The notes under the pieces were generated by a model. The model searched no databases. It was not told where the DNA came from and was given only the letters and a program-made list of their open reading frames with translations. A stretch of DNA of 32,500 bases from Dictyostelium firmibasis (Eukaryota; Evosea; Eumycetozoa; Dictyosteliales; Dictyosteliaceae), in the NCBI GenBank assembly GCA_036169595.1, contig CM069766.1:2892501-2925000 (forward strand). The letters are read 5' to 3'. The first letter of the stretch is position 1, and the number at the start of each line of letters is the position of its first letter. Below, piece after piece: positions 1-13,300 of the stretch. The position numbers and the translations under genes were made by a program.

Positions 1-1
1 T

Positions 2-67
2 ACTCCAAATTTCACTTCTCAAGGTTCAAGATCAACCTCAAGAAGACAGTCTGCAATTCAACTTTAA
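2..67 (+). CDS. 3' end of an unidentified gene (partial)
   Basis: The window opens inside what looks like the last exon of a plus-strand gene. Reading from base 2 gives 21 residues rich in Ser, Arg, Thr and Gln (ending RRQSAIQL) and then TAA at 65-67, followed directly by an A-run typical of a 3' UTR here. Base composition is much less AT-biased than the sequence after it, which supports coding. The piece is too short to identify, and the tail looks like a disordered, basic C-terminus. The other frames are also open over this short span, so frame and strand are inferred from codon use and the stop position. Confidence 0.5.
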   Translation, partial: TPNFTSQGSRSTSRRQSAIQL

Positions 68-234
68 TTAAAAAAAAAAAAAAAAAAAAAAAACTAAACA
101 ATAATTAAATAATAATAATAATAACCCCACGCCTTGTCAACAATAATTATGTTACAAAGGTTTCGACAAAATACAAAAATGGAAGGAAAAAATAACACAA
201 ATGGAAAAAAAAAAATAATAATATTTATTTAATA

Positions 235-274
<40 letters not shown>

Positions 275-463
275 GATAATCTACCAATTTAATTTGGGGT
301 TTCATCTCATCGTCCTGTCATTAAAAAAAAAACATAAAAAAAAAAAAATAAATAAATAAAATAATTGTACATTAAAACATTTTTATTATTATTATTTAAT
401 ATTATTATAATTTGTGTTTATATTAAAACATATATATGTCGCCAAATATAATCTATAGCAGTG

Positions 464-513
464 GAAAAAAAAAAAAAAAAAAAAAAAGACAAAATGCAAA
501 TTTTATTTTATTT

Positions 514-599
<86 letters not shown>
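464..599. repeat. Back-to-back A tract and 79-base T tract
   Basis: An A run of about 24 bases at 464-487 is followed, after a short spacer, by an uninterrupted run of 79 T residues at 521-599. Long homopolymers are common in Dictyostelium intergenic DNA, but this is by far the longest in the window. ORFs here that read as poly-Phe or poly-Lys are artefacts of the tract. Confidence 0.9.
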
Positions 600-603
<4 letters not shown>

Positions 604-1437
604 TTGCACCAGTAAACAGAAAAAGATAAATAATGATTTTTTGAAAACAATACCCATCAAAAATACTTGTATATATTTTATTTTTTTTATTATTTATTAT
701 ATTATTTATTCGATTTCTCGCTCACTGTTAAAACCCAATTTTTTAAAATATAAAACGTTGTAAGTGCGTTAAATTTACCAGAGAGTGGTTGCTTCTTTTT
801 TTTTTTTTTTTTCTCTCAAATTCTTCCCCCCTCAATTCAATTTCAAAATCACGATTTTTTTTTTTTCTTTTAAATTTTTTTTTTAAAATTTTTTGTTTTT
901 AATTTTATTTTATTATTTTACTTTTTTTTTTTTATTTTATTTTTTTTTTTTATTGTTTCATTTTATTTCATTCAATTTAAAATTTTTTTAAAATAATTTT
1001 TTTTTTATTATAAATTTTTTTTTTTTATAAAGTAAAAATAAAAATAAAAATAAAAAGAAAGAGAAAGAGAAAGAGAAAACAGAAAAAATACAATAATAAC
1101 ATCATACACACTCTAATGGTAACAAACAAATAAACAAATTAACAAATAAATTAATTTTGAAAAATGTATAAATTTTATATTTTTAACACTCACACATATA
1201 CACAAATATATTTATAACCCACAAGCTGTTATTATATTTTAAAATAATCGCTATTAATAGTATTACTGGTATCAACAATAACTAAAATAACAACGTTTCA
1301 AATAATCACTTAAAATTTTTATGCATGATTTTTTTTTTTTTAAATTATTTAATTTTTTTTTTTTTTTTTTTTTTTTGATTTATATTTAAAATGATAATTT
1401 AAAAAAAAAAAAAAAAAAAAAAAATAATTTCCCTAAA

Positions 1438-1936
1438 CAACAACAGCAGCAACATGTTTTTTGTTGGAATAATACAACTTCTAAATTTACAAAATTTGAT
1501 AATAATGGCTGAAAACAAAATCACCTTAATAATAGTGATAACGATGATAAAAATAATAACAAAAATGTATATTGGAATACATCATATCGATAAAATATGT
1601 CTACATCCAAGAATGTGTTAATTTCTTAATATAGTAGTGGTGGTCTTATTTTCTTAGGTTACAATAATTCTTTCGTTTACAAAGTTGCATTGGTGGTAGT
1701 TACTTTTTTTCATTTTTTTTTTCATAATTTTCATAATGTTTTTTATTGTTATTTTTTTTATTATTTTTTATATTTTATTTTATTTTTTTTTTTTTTTTTT
1801 TGATTTCACACCACACATAACTACAGCTGATACCCCCCCAACTAGTAATTCAAGAAAAAAAAAATATTTTAATCATAGACATTATAATAATTATCAAATT
1901 TATTATGATGGTGATAATGACAATACCATTGATTAA
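1438..1936 (+). pseudogene. Decayed coding-like segment, probable gene relic
   Basis: One plus-strand frame from about 1440 reads like genuine Dictyostelium protein: a short Gln run, then CWNNTTSKFTKFDNNG, then an Asn/Asp-rich stretch, then YSSGGLIFLGYNNSFVYK. It is broken by in-frame stops after DNNG, after NTSYR and after KNVLIS. A second open piece at about 1803-1936 ends TTADTPPTSNSRKKK..., then NTID and TAA, and could be a former downstream exon; the T-rich stretch between them would be the intron. GC content is well above the surrounding DNA. I do not recognise the protein. Alternatively this is a transcribed leader or regulatory region that is open by chance. Confidence 0.35.
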
Positions 1937-1981
1937 CATACAATCTAAACGATAAAATCTGTATAATTCAACAATTTAATA

Positions 1982-2004
1982 CCCCCCTCCCCCACCCTTA
2001 CCCC
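1982..2004 (-). other. G-quadruplex-type motif (minus strand G runs)
   Basis: The plus strand carries C runs of 6, 5, 3 and 4 separated by T, A and TTA. The minus strand therefore has four G runs of at least three with loops of 1-3 bases, which satisfies the usual intramolecular G-quadruplex pattern. Such a motif is rare at this AT content. It lies about 50 bp past the end of the gene relic. The function is unknown. Confidence 0.7.
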
Positions 2005-2395
2005 TTTCTCACCATTCACTAAATATTTGCATACAAAATATAAATTTCTGAAAAAACCAAAAAAAAAAAAAAAATCAACACTTGTTTCACACATAAAAAC
2101 AAAGTAATTGTAACGGAAAAAAAAAAAAAACAAAAAACAAAACAATACAAATTATTATAAAGTAGTCGGCAAATTTACACCCACCACATCAAACACAAAA
2201 TATATATTTGTATTAGAATTGTTTTAAAATTTATATAGTTCCATATAATTTTATTCTCCTCTTCACACATAATTTATTATTATATTAAAATTATTACTTT
2301 TTTTACACAATTTGGTGAATTATATTTTGATTTTTTTTTTTTTTTTATGTTAATTTTAAAAAAAAAAAAAAAAAAAATCAAAAAGAAATAAAAAA

Positions 2396-2476
2396 ACAAA
2401 TAATAATCGTGTTTCTATTATTTATTATCCACCACTACCAGATTTAAAAGGAATTCCATGTTATATTTATTTTTAA
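2396..2476 (+). pseudogene. Short coding-like fragment
   Basis: A plus-strand frame reads TNNNRVSIIYYPPLPDLKG followed by IPCYIYF and TAA at 2474-2476. The codon choice and residue mix (Asn run, Pro-rich segment) resemble real coding sequence, and the flanks are pure A/T. There is no ATG and no clear splice partner. It may be another shred of the relic upstream, or chance. Confidence 0.2.
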
Positions 2477-2926
2477 AATAAAAAAAAAAAAAATCCTGTA
2501 TAATTAAAAAATCAAATTCAAATTAATAACAATTATTTTCCTTTATAATAATAATAAAAAATAATCAAACAAAAAAAAAAAAAAAAAAAAGATATCACAA
2601 TATCTGTTCAACAAAATTTATGTATGTTTTTTTTATTTTTTTATTTTTTAAAATATTTTTATAAATTTTGTTTTGTTTTTATTTTTTGTTTTTATTTTAT
2701 TTTATTTTTTTTTAAAAAAAAAAAAAAAACAAATAATCATCAATACCTATCAAATAAATAATATTTATATTTTAATCTATTTACTAATTTTTTTTTTTTT
2801 CTAATCCCTGTTTATTATTTTTATTTTTTTATATTTTTTCAAAACAAAAATATATCAATATAATTTTTTTTTTTAAAATTAGATACCCTCAATTATATTA
2901 ATATATAAAAAAAAAAGTTTTATAAA

Positions 2927-4662
<1,736 letters not shown>

Positions 4663-4727
4663 AAAAATGAAATAAAAAATATTTGTAAAAAAAAAAAACT
4701 TTTTTTAAATTATCCATTTTATTTTAA

Positions 4728-7700
4728 TTATTTTATTTCTTTTAATTTATTTTGCATTTGATTTTGGAATTTAGAATCTTTCTTATTTTTCATAAAATGA
4801 TAGGTGACACTTATAGCAACAACTATTGCAAAACCAACAGAACCAATGATGATACCAGCCAATTGAGCTTTCGATAAACCAGATTTTGAAGAACCACTGT
4901 TGCAAATTGAATTTTGATCAGATTTTGATACTTTGCCAGAGTCTAAAAGAACAGAAAAATCTGGGTCTAAAATTATCTTTGTACGATAGTATGGAATGGT
5001 AATTCCAATAAATGAATAATCTGATGATCCACTTCTTTCAAGAAGTGTTTGATTTTGGAATAATGTTGTTTGGTTAAGTATTTCATTACCAATACTTTTG
5101 ATTAAATTATCAACAATAGCTCTTTTAATAAATCTACCATACAGTGAATGATCACCAACTTGAATTTTCAAATAGTTTGAGTTGTCGATTGATGATGTTT
5201 CTCCAAATTCTTTGCTTGAGCAGATGTCATCAGAATTTGATGATTGGAATGAAGCTGATAATACTAATTGAAGTTGATTTAATTGACTTCTAAATTGATA
5301 ATTTGAGATTTCAATTGTATATTTAATACTAGAAGGTTTCATATTTAATGGTTGGTTTGCAAATGAAATATTTTTTTCATCTTTAAACCATTGTAAAGTT
5401 ACATTTATTGTTGTTGTAGTCTTTTGATTATTTGATGAAACAGATGGTGAAACCAATATTTCTGTTAGGTATTGATTTGTATATGTATTGATTTTAGTAA
5501 AATTCCATCTATCAAATATATAATTATTAATGATTTTTGATTTATAATCTAATTCTCTTAATGATACAACCGAAACCAAGGATTTATATAAATATTCATC
5601 AATATTATCACTATTTCCATTTTCTAAAATTGGTATTTCTGATGTTGGTTCAGATTCATTTGGTTTTGGTGTTGGAATAATGATAACCTTGGAACTACAA
5701 TCTAAACCAACCCATGGTGAATAACAAACACAACCAACTGATTTCGAACAATAACCATTTTTTTCACCTCCGCATACTGGTGATCCCATACATTCTACTC
5801 TTGGATTATCTGGAATTGGGATTGGGTTTGGTGTAATGAAAATATGTTTAGTTGGATTAACAGTGAATATATTTGATTTATTTAAAACTTGGTTAAATTC
5901 ATCATAAAATATTACTTGAACAGTAAATGATTCATTAGTTGGTCTAATATTACTAACCAAAAGTGCTGATGATAATGAGTTTGTAATTGAAGGGGTTTGT
6001 TTAGAACCATTTGAAAAAACAATTGAAACATTTTGATAGCTAATAATTGGAATGTTAAATTCACCACCAAAGATCCAAAGTTCACTATCATTTTCATTGA
6101 AAGAACTTGTATCAGTAATCAATAACCTTGGCTCTAAATAATTACAATCAAAAACACAATCAAATCCGAGGGAATTTAAAGTTTCTGTTGAATATCCAGA
6201 ATAAAGACCAGCATTATTAATGAAACCATAAACAGAAACAATGTATTGTCCAGCAAAAGTATAACCAAATCCATGAGGTATATCAATTGAACACGAATAA
6301 TTTGCAAATGTATCATTTAAAAAAATAATTTCTGAAACACACTGAAGAGTTTGCATTTCAATGGTTGAAATATAAACAATTGGTCTTTGATTTGGTTTTA
6401 AACCACTTTCTAAATCAAATGCAGAAAAATTAAATTGGTAGGTTGGGCCTGGAATAACATTGAAACTTAACAATTCTGGACCACTTGAGTCTGATATAGG
6501 TTTAATACAGTCATAGGTAACCTTATTTATATCTGAATTGTCTAGGTAGTTTATGAATGGATTTTCAAGTGGTTCAATAATTAAACCAGACACCGAAAAT
6601 GATGCTCTATTTCCAAGTGTATCCAATAAATTAACTTTTGTAATTATATAGGTTTGAGTAATACAATAGCTTGGATTTATATAAATTTTTAATTCATAAT
6701 CTGCATTCCATTTATCACCAGAACCTAAAGCATTGGAAGGTGTTAAATGGAAATTATATGTCGAACTGTCAGTTTCACCTCTTATTGTTATATCACCAGA
6801 ACTAAAACCATTGATTGGATCAGAGATTTGTATTATCCAACTTACATAGTCATTTTTAATAGTTGAGGTAATGTTCGTAAATATTGGGCCATATCCATCA
6901 AAGTTATTAGTCTTAACATATAATTGATCTGATGTTTTTAAGAAAGAACTATAGAGTCTTGTTTGATCTAAATTAAAACTATCAGTAAATATTGGTGAGG
7001 ACGCCAACAAAGAAGGACGACGAACAGAACCTTCAGAAATTAAAAAATCACTCGAGAACGTAATAAACCATGGTAAAATTCCTGTTTGAGTGTTTGCAGG
7101 AATTGTAAATTCTATTTGGAACATTTTCTTTGTCGAATTCCATTTTGAATAGTATATTTTACTTGTTCCAGTAAGATCATTGCCATCATCTGTATTTTTT
7201 AAATTGTTTGCTGAAACTGCATCCATTAAAACCAATGCCATAGGTCTGTTTGGATCAACATTTTGATTTGGAAAATTAAAATACATAATATTTGAAACTG
7301 ATCTATTTGTAATATCGACATCATTAAATAAATATTCAATATTCGAAACCGAATAAATGTCAATATCTAAAAAGATAGAATTTTTTTTTTAAAAAAAAAA
7401 AAAAAAACATTAAAAATTAATAATTTTAGTGATCCATTTAAAAAATAATATAGAAAATTTACCTTTTAATTTTTTGGGCGCTTCGATTTGAATTATTGGG
7501 TTTATACTTGTATAGTCATTAATAAAATAATTTAAAGAATTTCCGGTTCTATCAAATACCAAAAAATTAAATGGGTAATAAAATACAGTGTCGATTACAA
7601 TTTCATAAACAACATCTTCACTAGCTGATGCACCAAGAGCTACACCAGGAGATTGGGTTGGCGGTGGAACGTAAGTTGATTGTATCAAATACTCTTGTCT

Positions 7701-9011
7701 ATAATTTTTTTCATTTATTACAATTTTACCTGGTTGGAATGACGAATCAATACCAAATTTGAATAAAAATTTAAACTCATATAACCAAATCGATTCAAAT
7801 GAATTTAAAGTGAATTCAATTAAATAATCTAAAATAACATTGTAAAAAAATGGTTAAATATTAGAAAATTTAGATACTTTGAGAAGTATCTATTTAAAAT
7901 AAATAATTACCTGGGTTTCTATTTAATATTTGAGTATATATAGGACTGGTTTTTTCAAGAGTGCTAAGGTAAAAATATGAACTTGAAATTACATTTGATG
8001 GAAACAATATAGAAAATTTCAATTGATATTGATCATTTGACCCTTTTTCAAATCCATATGGCCAGCTTAATTGAGTATCAATTGTTGAATAATCTGAAAT
8101 AGAATAAATAAATTCTGAAAAATCATAAGGAGAAGATGCATTGATGCCACTTGTGAATATTGGATTAATTGAAATGCCTAAACCATCATTTTGATACGGA
8201 GATCCAATAAAAGTAACATCTTCGATTTTTTTTTCTAAATTTTTCAATAGTGTTTTGGGGTGGGGTTAAAATACTGAAAGGCGTAATAGAGATTAATATA
8301 AAGAGTAATAATATAATTTACCAGTAATTTTGAATGAGCCATCCAACAATGAAATGTAACCTTCATCGTTTTTAATAATAACTTCAAAATATGAATCACC
8401 TTTGAAATCATATTCAATTGTAGCTATGTATGTTTTGTGTGTAAGATTTGAAAAAATTGGTTTGGCATCTATTTCGTCTATGGAGTAAACTGCAATTGCA
8501 GGATCAATATCACTTTTTGTTTCAATCGTAATTGTAACTAATGGTGAATATTTGTAACCAAATTCAATGACTTCTTCACTTCTTTGTACATTTGGGAATT
8601 TATTAATAACACTGCTAATATTAAATCCAGTATCTGTATAATAAAATTTATTAAATTAATATATAGTTAATAACGAATTTTTATGATTACTATTAATATT
8701 AGTTTCTTACTTTCATAGTTTGAAGTTATATTATAATCAATATAAACAGGTAAATTTTGACTTGAATTTTCATAAAGCTTCAAAGTAATAGTAAAACTAC
8801 CATCATTTAAATTTCCTTCAATTGGGAATGAGTTGAATGCTATTGGAGCAATTGTATAATATTTAATTGGTGCAAAAGGTATATAATACTCTAAACCTTT
8901 AAATAAAAGCATTGAATATGGTGCTAATGATAATCTTTTTGAATGATAATTTGGCAAAACAACTATTTCTGTTTTTGAATCTACAACTTTATATTTGTGA
9001 AAGAAAAGAAG

Positions 9012-9046
<35 letters not shown>

Positions 9047-9457
9047 AAAAAAAAAAAAAATTAATAAAAAAAAAAAATTTATGACACATGTTTAAGAAAT
9101 AAAATAAAAAATTAATTTACCATAACAATTTAAATCTATTGTTAAATTAAGAATACCATTCCCAATTATAATTGGAAAATAACCTTGGGGTGTATCGATA
9201 TTTAATGAATAAATAGTATGTGAGATATTATTAATTTTTGAACCATACCCCCAAATTATTCGTGTGTCACCATCGACATACATGATATTATCTGATGATA
9301 AAACATCAATAACGTAAAAACAATTATCGGTTGACAAGTATCTACTAAATGTTTCATTTTTTGATAAAACAGTTAATGTTTGACCATGGTTTTTTGAAAA
9401 AAGAAAAATAAATAAAAAAAGGATTAAAATACTTAAATTATTTATTTTACCTTTCAT
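4728..9457 (-). CDS. ComC-like EGF-containing cell-surface protein
   Basis: Model: exons (in transcript order) 9457-9121, 8986-8711, 8633-8322, 8234-7911, 7828-7463 and 7366-4728, giving 1417 residues. The start is MKGKINNLS at 9457, because it gives a clean signal peptide ending near NHGQT; the in-frame upstream extension is poly-Phe from the T-rich leader. The ectodomain is Asn-glycosylation-rich beta-sandwich-like sequence. An EGF-like module at about residues 1061-1094 has its cysteines spaced as in CMGSPVC...CSKSVGCVCYSPWVGLDC. A ComC-type C-terminal ectodomain follows, then one membrane helix (AQLAGIIIGSVGFAIVVAIS, about 1372-1396) and a tail of about 20 basic residues. This matches the large Dictyostelium family of EGF/ComC-like type I membrane proteins; the ligand is unknown. 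All five introns are phase 1. The intron 3 acceptor (TTTAG at 8235) was chosen because the nearer pyrimidine-rich CAG leads into a stop. The gene converges on the kinase gene, 65 bp away. Confidence 0.85.
7871..7892. other. Perfect intronic hairpin
   Basis: A 9-bp perfect inverted repeat (TAGATACTT / AAGTATCTA) with a TGAG loop lies in intron 4 of the ComC-like gene, 19 bases from the donor at 7910. It may bring splice sites together or be chance in AT-rich sequence. Confidence 0.5.
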
Positions 9458-10022
9458 TTTTAATAAATAATTAATAATAAAAAAAAAAAAAAAAAAAAAA
9501 AAACAAAAACAAAAATTAAAAAATAAAAAAAAAAATGAAAAAAATGAGCCAATCAAACTGAAAAAAAAAAACTTTCAAAAAAAAAAAAATAAACTTTTTA
9601 CACCGAATAAATAGGATATTTAGGCAGACAAAAAGAAAAAATCTGTTTAAAAATGAAAAAAAATTATTTTTTTTCTATTGGAATTCCAAAAAATCATTGC
9701 GCAATTACTCCCAAATTCATAAAAACATATTCGATTTCGTTGATCCCAACAAAAAAAAAAAATTTATTTTTTAGATATTTTCATCCAAACCCCCCAAAAA
9801 ATATTAAAAAAAAAAAAGTTAAACTTTTATGAAAAAAAAAAAAATTTTGTTTACAAATTTAAAAAAATCTAGATTTTATTTATAAAAAATGGTATTATTA
9901 TTATAATTTGAGAATTATAAAATCTTTTTTTTTTTTTACAAAGCAATTGGCTTTTTGAAAAGTGTAAATTAAAAACAAAGATGGTGGAAAAAAATTAGAT
10001 ATTTTATTATTTAAAGTTAAGA
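9458..10022. other. Upstream region of the ComC-like gene
   Basis: About 560 bp between the start codon of the ComC-like gene and the 3' end of the older LINE. The sequence is dominated by A and T runs. The T-rich leader on the sense strand at 9480-9540 and the A/T blocks are typical of Dictyostelium promoters. A slightly more complex island lies at 9600-9760. I see no gene and no defined binding site. Confidence 0.5.
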
Positions 10023-10286
10023 TTTTTTTTTTTTTTTAAAACATGGTTGTGTCACATATGAGAAAGGTTTTATTTAATAAAGTTAATATTTGTATATTAT
10101 TTTATAGATATGGTTTAATAACAAGAGGGAGTATATTGGGGTTGATTTGCAATTGTAGATTTAATGTGTTTGAGGTGTTTGGTGAGTGGGGAGTTGTTGA
10201 GTAGAAGTGTGTTGTATTCTTTTTGATTAATTTGTTATATTCTATTATTATGGTTTTATGCCATTTTTTTGATATAATATCATGGT
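10023..10286 (-). mobile_element. 3' part of an older TRE-type LINE fragment
   Basis: Read on the minus strand, this ends in a 15-base poly(A) (plus-strand T at 10023-10037) preceded by a short 3' UTR and a stop at 10102-10104. Upstream, an open frame reads ISKKWHKTIIIEYNKLIKKN and ends ILPLVIKPYL. This aligns with the C-terminus of the younger LINE nearby (TNKWHQLASMEYIKLLKEY, ending SLPNNVIVDFFI). It is therefore the C-terminal piece of a related but distinct element. Its 5' part lies at 13992-14068, on the far side of the younger insertion. I cannot assign the subfamily. Confidence 0.75.
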
Positions 10287-10297
10287 CTAGTTCTCAT

Positions 10298-10299
<2 letters not shown>
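10287..10299. repeat. Target-site duplication, 3' copy
   Basis: CTAGTTCTCATAA on the plus strand, directly after the LINE's poly(A) tail on its sense strand. It is identical to the 13 bp at 13992-14004 at the LINE's 5' end. Together they define the boundaries of the younger LINE insertion. Confidence 0.9.
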
Positions 10300-10339
<40 letters not shown>

Positions 10340-13300
10340 ATTAATGATTATTGTTTGACCTTAGTCTTTAACAATAATAAAGTTTATTATTTTTAATAGT
10401 TAATTTAATTAGTGTTCATTATATGATGCTTTTACATTTATATGAAAAAGTCAACAATCACATTATTAGGGAGAGATTTTCTTAATATACAGTATTTTTT
10501 TGAAATCCTGTTTTTGATTATTTTTATATTATTATTATAAGAGTTGATATCATTGAATCTTTCTGGTTCTTTGGCCATCGATAATTTATATTCTTTTAAT
10601 AATTTGATGTATTCCATAGAAGCTAGTTGGTGCCATTTGTTTGTTAGCATTTCAAAATCCAGATTGGTATCTTGTAGCTCTTTGTTACCATACAATTGAT
10701 TACAAATCCATATCCATATGTGATGCATGATTAATGCTATTACATTATTGTATGCATATGATCTGTTTAAGTCATAATTAATGGCTTTATAACACCATGT
10801 GAAGTAAGGCTTGTGGAAGGCTTCTATTCCGTAGTCAGGATTGATTTGGTTATCGGTTGGAGTATTGTTATTGAATTTTGGAAATATTTTGATAATTGGT
10901 TTTCCATTTACAATCGCTCTATCCACCGTCCAGTTTGAAAGTCTACCTGTTGTCACAAAGACGAAATTTTTTAGTTTGTTAATATTTATGAAGTTTTTTG
11001 TTTTTGTGCAGCTAAAGAATAGGTGACCGTATGGATCAATAGACATGTTAGTATTACACATTGGGCATGGTTTTTCGTGGAGATAGTTTAGAGGGAGGCA
11101 TCTCGAATGAAATCTAAACATTGTGTTTTTAGTTTTTGGATCTTTGATATTTAGTATGTTGGTGAAAAGGAAGTTATAGTTATACCCTCTCATAGAAAGA
11201 TTATCTTGGAGAAAGGTTTTAGGTATTCTTTCCTCTTTGGAGTCAATTTCTTTATACCATTCAGATAGAGATAAGGGAAGACCCGATTGATTTTTTATTG
11301 AAATGGCGAATCGGAAAATTCCTCTTTTAGTTCTACATTTGTTCCAATCATCTATATTACTCTTTAGAAATTGTGAGGTAATTCTATTTGATGTTAATTG
11401 AAAGTTCCAGCTTTTATGAGTGGCTGATGACAATGAATTGTTTTCTTGTGCGTGGATGAATTCGTTGATTATCCACAGTCTTTGGGCTTTTTGTCTTTGT
11501 TCGATGTCCCATATATTCCACCCACCTTGTTCCATTGGGTATCTTGATCTTCTTGCGCTCATGAGATTAATAACATTGAATCCTGTGGAGTTTTTGTAGT
11601 TTGAGGCCGAAAGGAACCATTCCACTATTTTGTTAATTTGTTTCAGTTCATTCTCATTATATTTTTCAATATATGAAAAGTATGTTAGTTTTGATAATGC
11701 GAAGGCTTTAAGAATGCTAGTTTTAGTTTTTACCGTGGTCCCTGTTGTTTTCCAAAGTAAAAGAGATGCTCGAATTGATCTCAGAATTTCAGGCATTTTC
11801 CTGTGGATACCATTCTTAGTGAAGAAGTATCCAAGGTATCTTTCTGGGTTATTTGACTCCGGAATCTCGATTCCATTGTAGTTTGTATTACCCAGAACTA
11901 TCGATGCTGATTTATCCAGATTTAATTTGGAGGAGGTTGCTTTACAAAAGGTGTTGAAGTGTTTAAGAACCATTTTTAGTTGATTTTTATTCTCTACCAA
12001 AGAAGTCGAATCATCCGCGAAGCCTTGGAATTTTTCTCTTTGTGGTCCATCGTTTAAGGGTAGTCCTGTTATGTTGTTATCTTCCAATATTACTCTAGCC
12101 AGAGATTCGATAACTAGTACGAAAAGGGTCGGTGATAAAGGGTCTCCTTGTTTTACTCCCCTTTTAATAATGAAAGGTTGTGTTTTGTTGTTGTTTACTT
12201 CTACTCTTGCTTCTGAATCTGTTAAAAGACTCATAATAAGATTGGTTATTTTGTACGGGATATTAATATGGAGTAGTGTTCTAAGGATTGAATCGTGAGA
12301 GATTGAATCAAAGGCCTTTTCGAAATCGTAGAAAGTTATTATCCCGTTTAAATTCTTTTGGTTACAATACGATATCGTTTCATTGATAGTAAAAATGTTG
12401 TCCAAAATAAATCTTCCTGGGACAAAACCTTTTTGATTGGTGTTGATTACTTTGGGAAGAATCTTAACTAATCTATTATTGATGGTCTTTGACTGGATTT
12501 TGTAGATGCAGTTTGCCAGAGTAATTGGTCTTCTGTTTTTAATTAATTCTGGATCGCCTTTTTTTGGAATTGTAATAATGAGTCCTTCTTTATGTTTTTT
12601 ATTGATTTTAAAAGGGTTTTCTAGTGAATCATTGAATGCTGAGGCTAAAAGGGGTGCCAATTTCTTTTTGTGTGTAATAAAGAAGAGATTGGTGATACCA
12701 TCTGGTCCGGGAGATTTATTTGGATTCAGCTGGTTTATAACTTCGATAATTTCCTCCTCCGAAAAATCCTTATCTAGTTCTGTCCAACTTTCATCTTGTT
12801 GAAATTTCCAATGTTTTAGCATGTCGATGTGTTCTCTTGGAGAATCTGGTTTGAGATCATATAGAGTTTTATAAAAATTGAAAAATTCATTTTCAATTCC
12901 CGTTTGGTCTCTAATGGTGACTCCTTCATCGTTTTTAATGGCATCTAGTTTGAAGTCCAAAGTTCTTTTTTTGATCTTTGCTGAGATGTATTTAAGAGAG
13001 GTTTCTTCGCAATAGTTTCGTAGATCTGATCTCATTTTCATATCGATTTTTTTTGAGTCTTTGATTGCCAGAAGTGCGTTGTATGCATAGTCTCTTAAAT
13101 CCGATTGAAGAAGGTCTTTGAGATTATTTGTGATGGCTTTCGCGTTGTAGTCTCCTTGTTTTTGAAATTCTTGGTATAACAATTTAATTCTCGAAATTAG
13201 AGATTGCAGTTGATTGAAACCAAAAGAGCCAGGAAAATCAGAGTTGAGTTGGTTAGCGTCTTTTAAAATTGAGTCAACTTTTGCCAGCATGGGATTGGCT

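Larger units (their letters stand above)
68..2926. other. Long AT-rich interval without an intact gene
   Basis: About 2.9 kb between the gene tail at the window start and the kinase gene. It is mostly A/T homopolymers and short AT repeats. Islands of more complex sequence occur near 120-180, 600-830, 1080-1310, 1440-1710, 1800-2260 and 2395-2480. The 700-850 island (a TATAAAA-like stretch followed by T-runs) has the look of a Dictyostelium promoter, but I find no clear gene after it. CA-rich stretches near 1180-1220 and 2175-2200 could be transcription factor sites. Nothing here supports an intact protein gene. Confidence 0.6.

Noticed and set aside
8235-8270. Alternative acceptor TTTCAG for intron 3 of the ComC-like gene
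   Set aside because: It resembles the usual acceptor, but in the required phase the exon would meet a TAA after two codons. The TTTAG at 8235 keeps the frame open.
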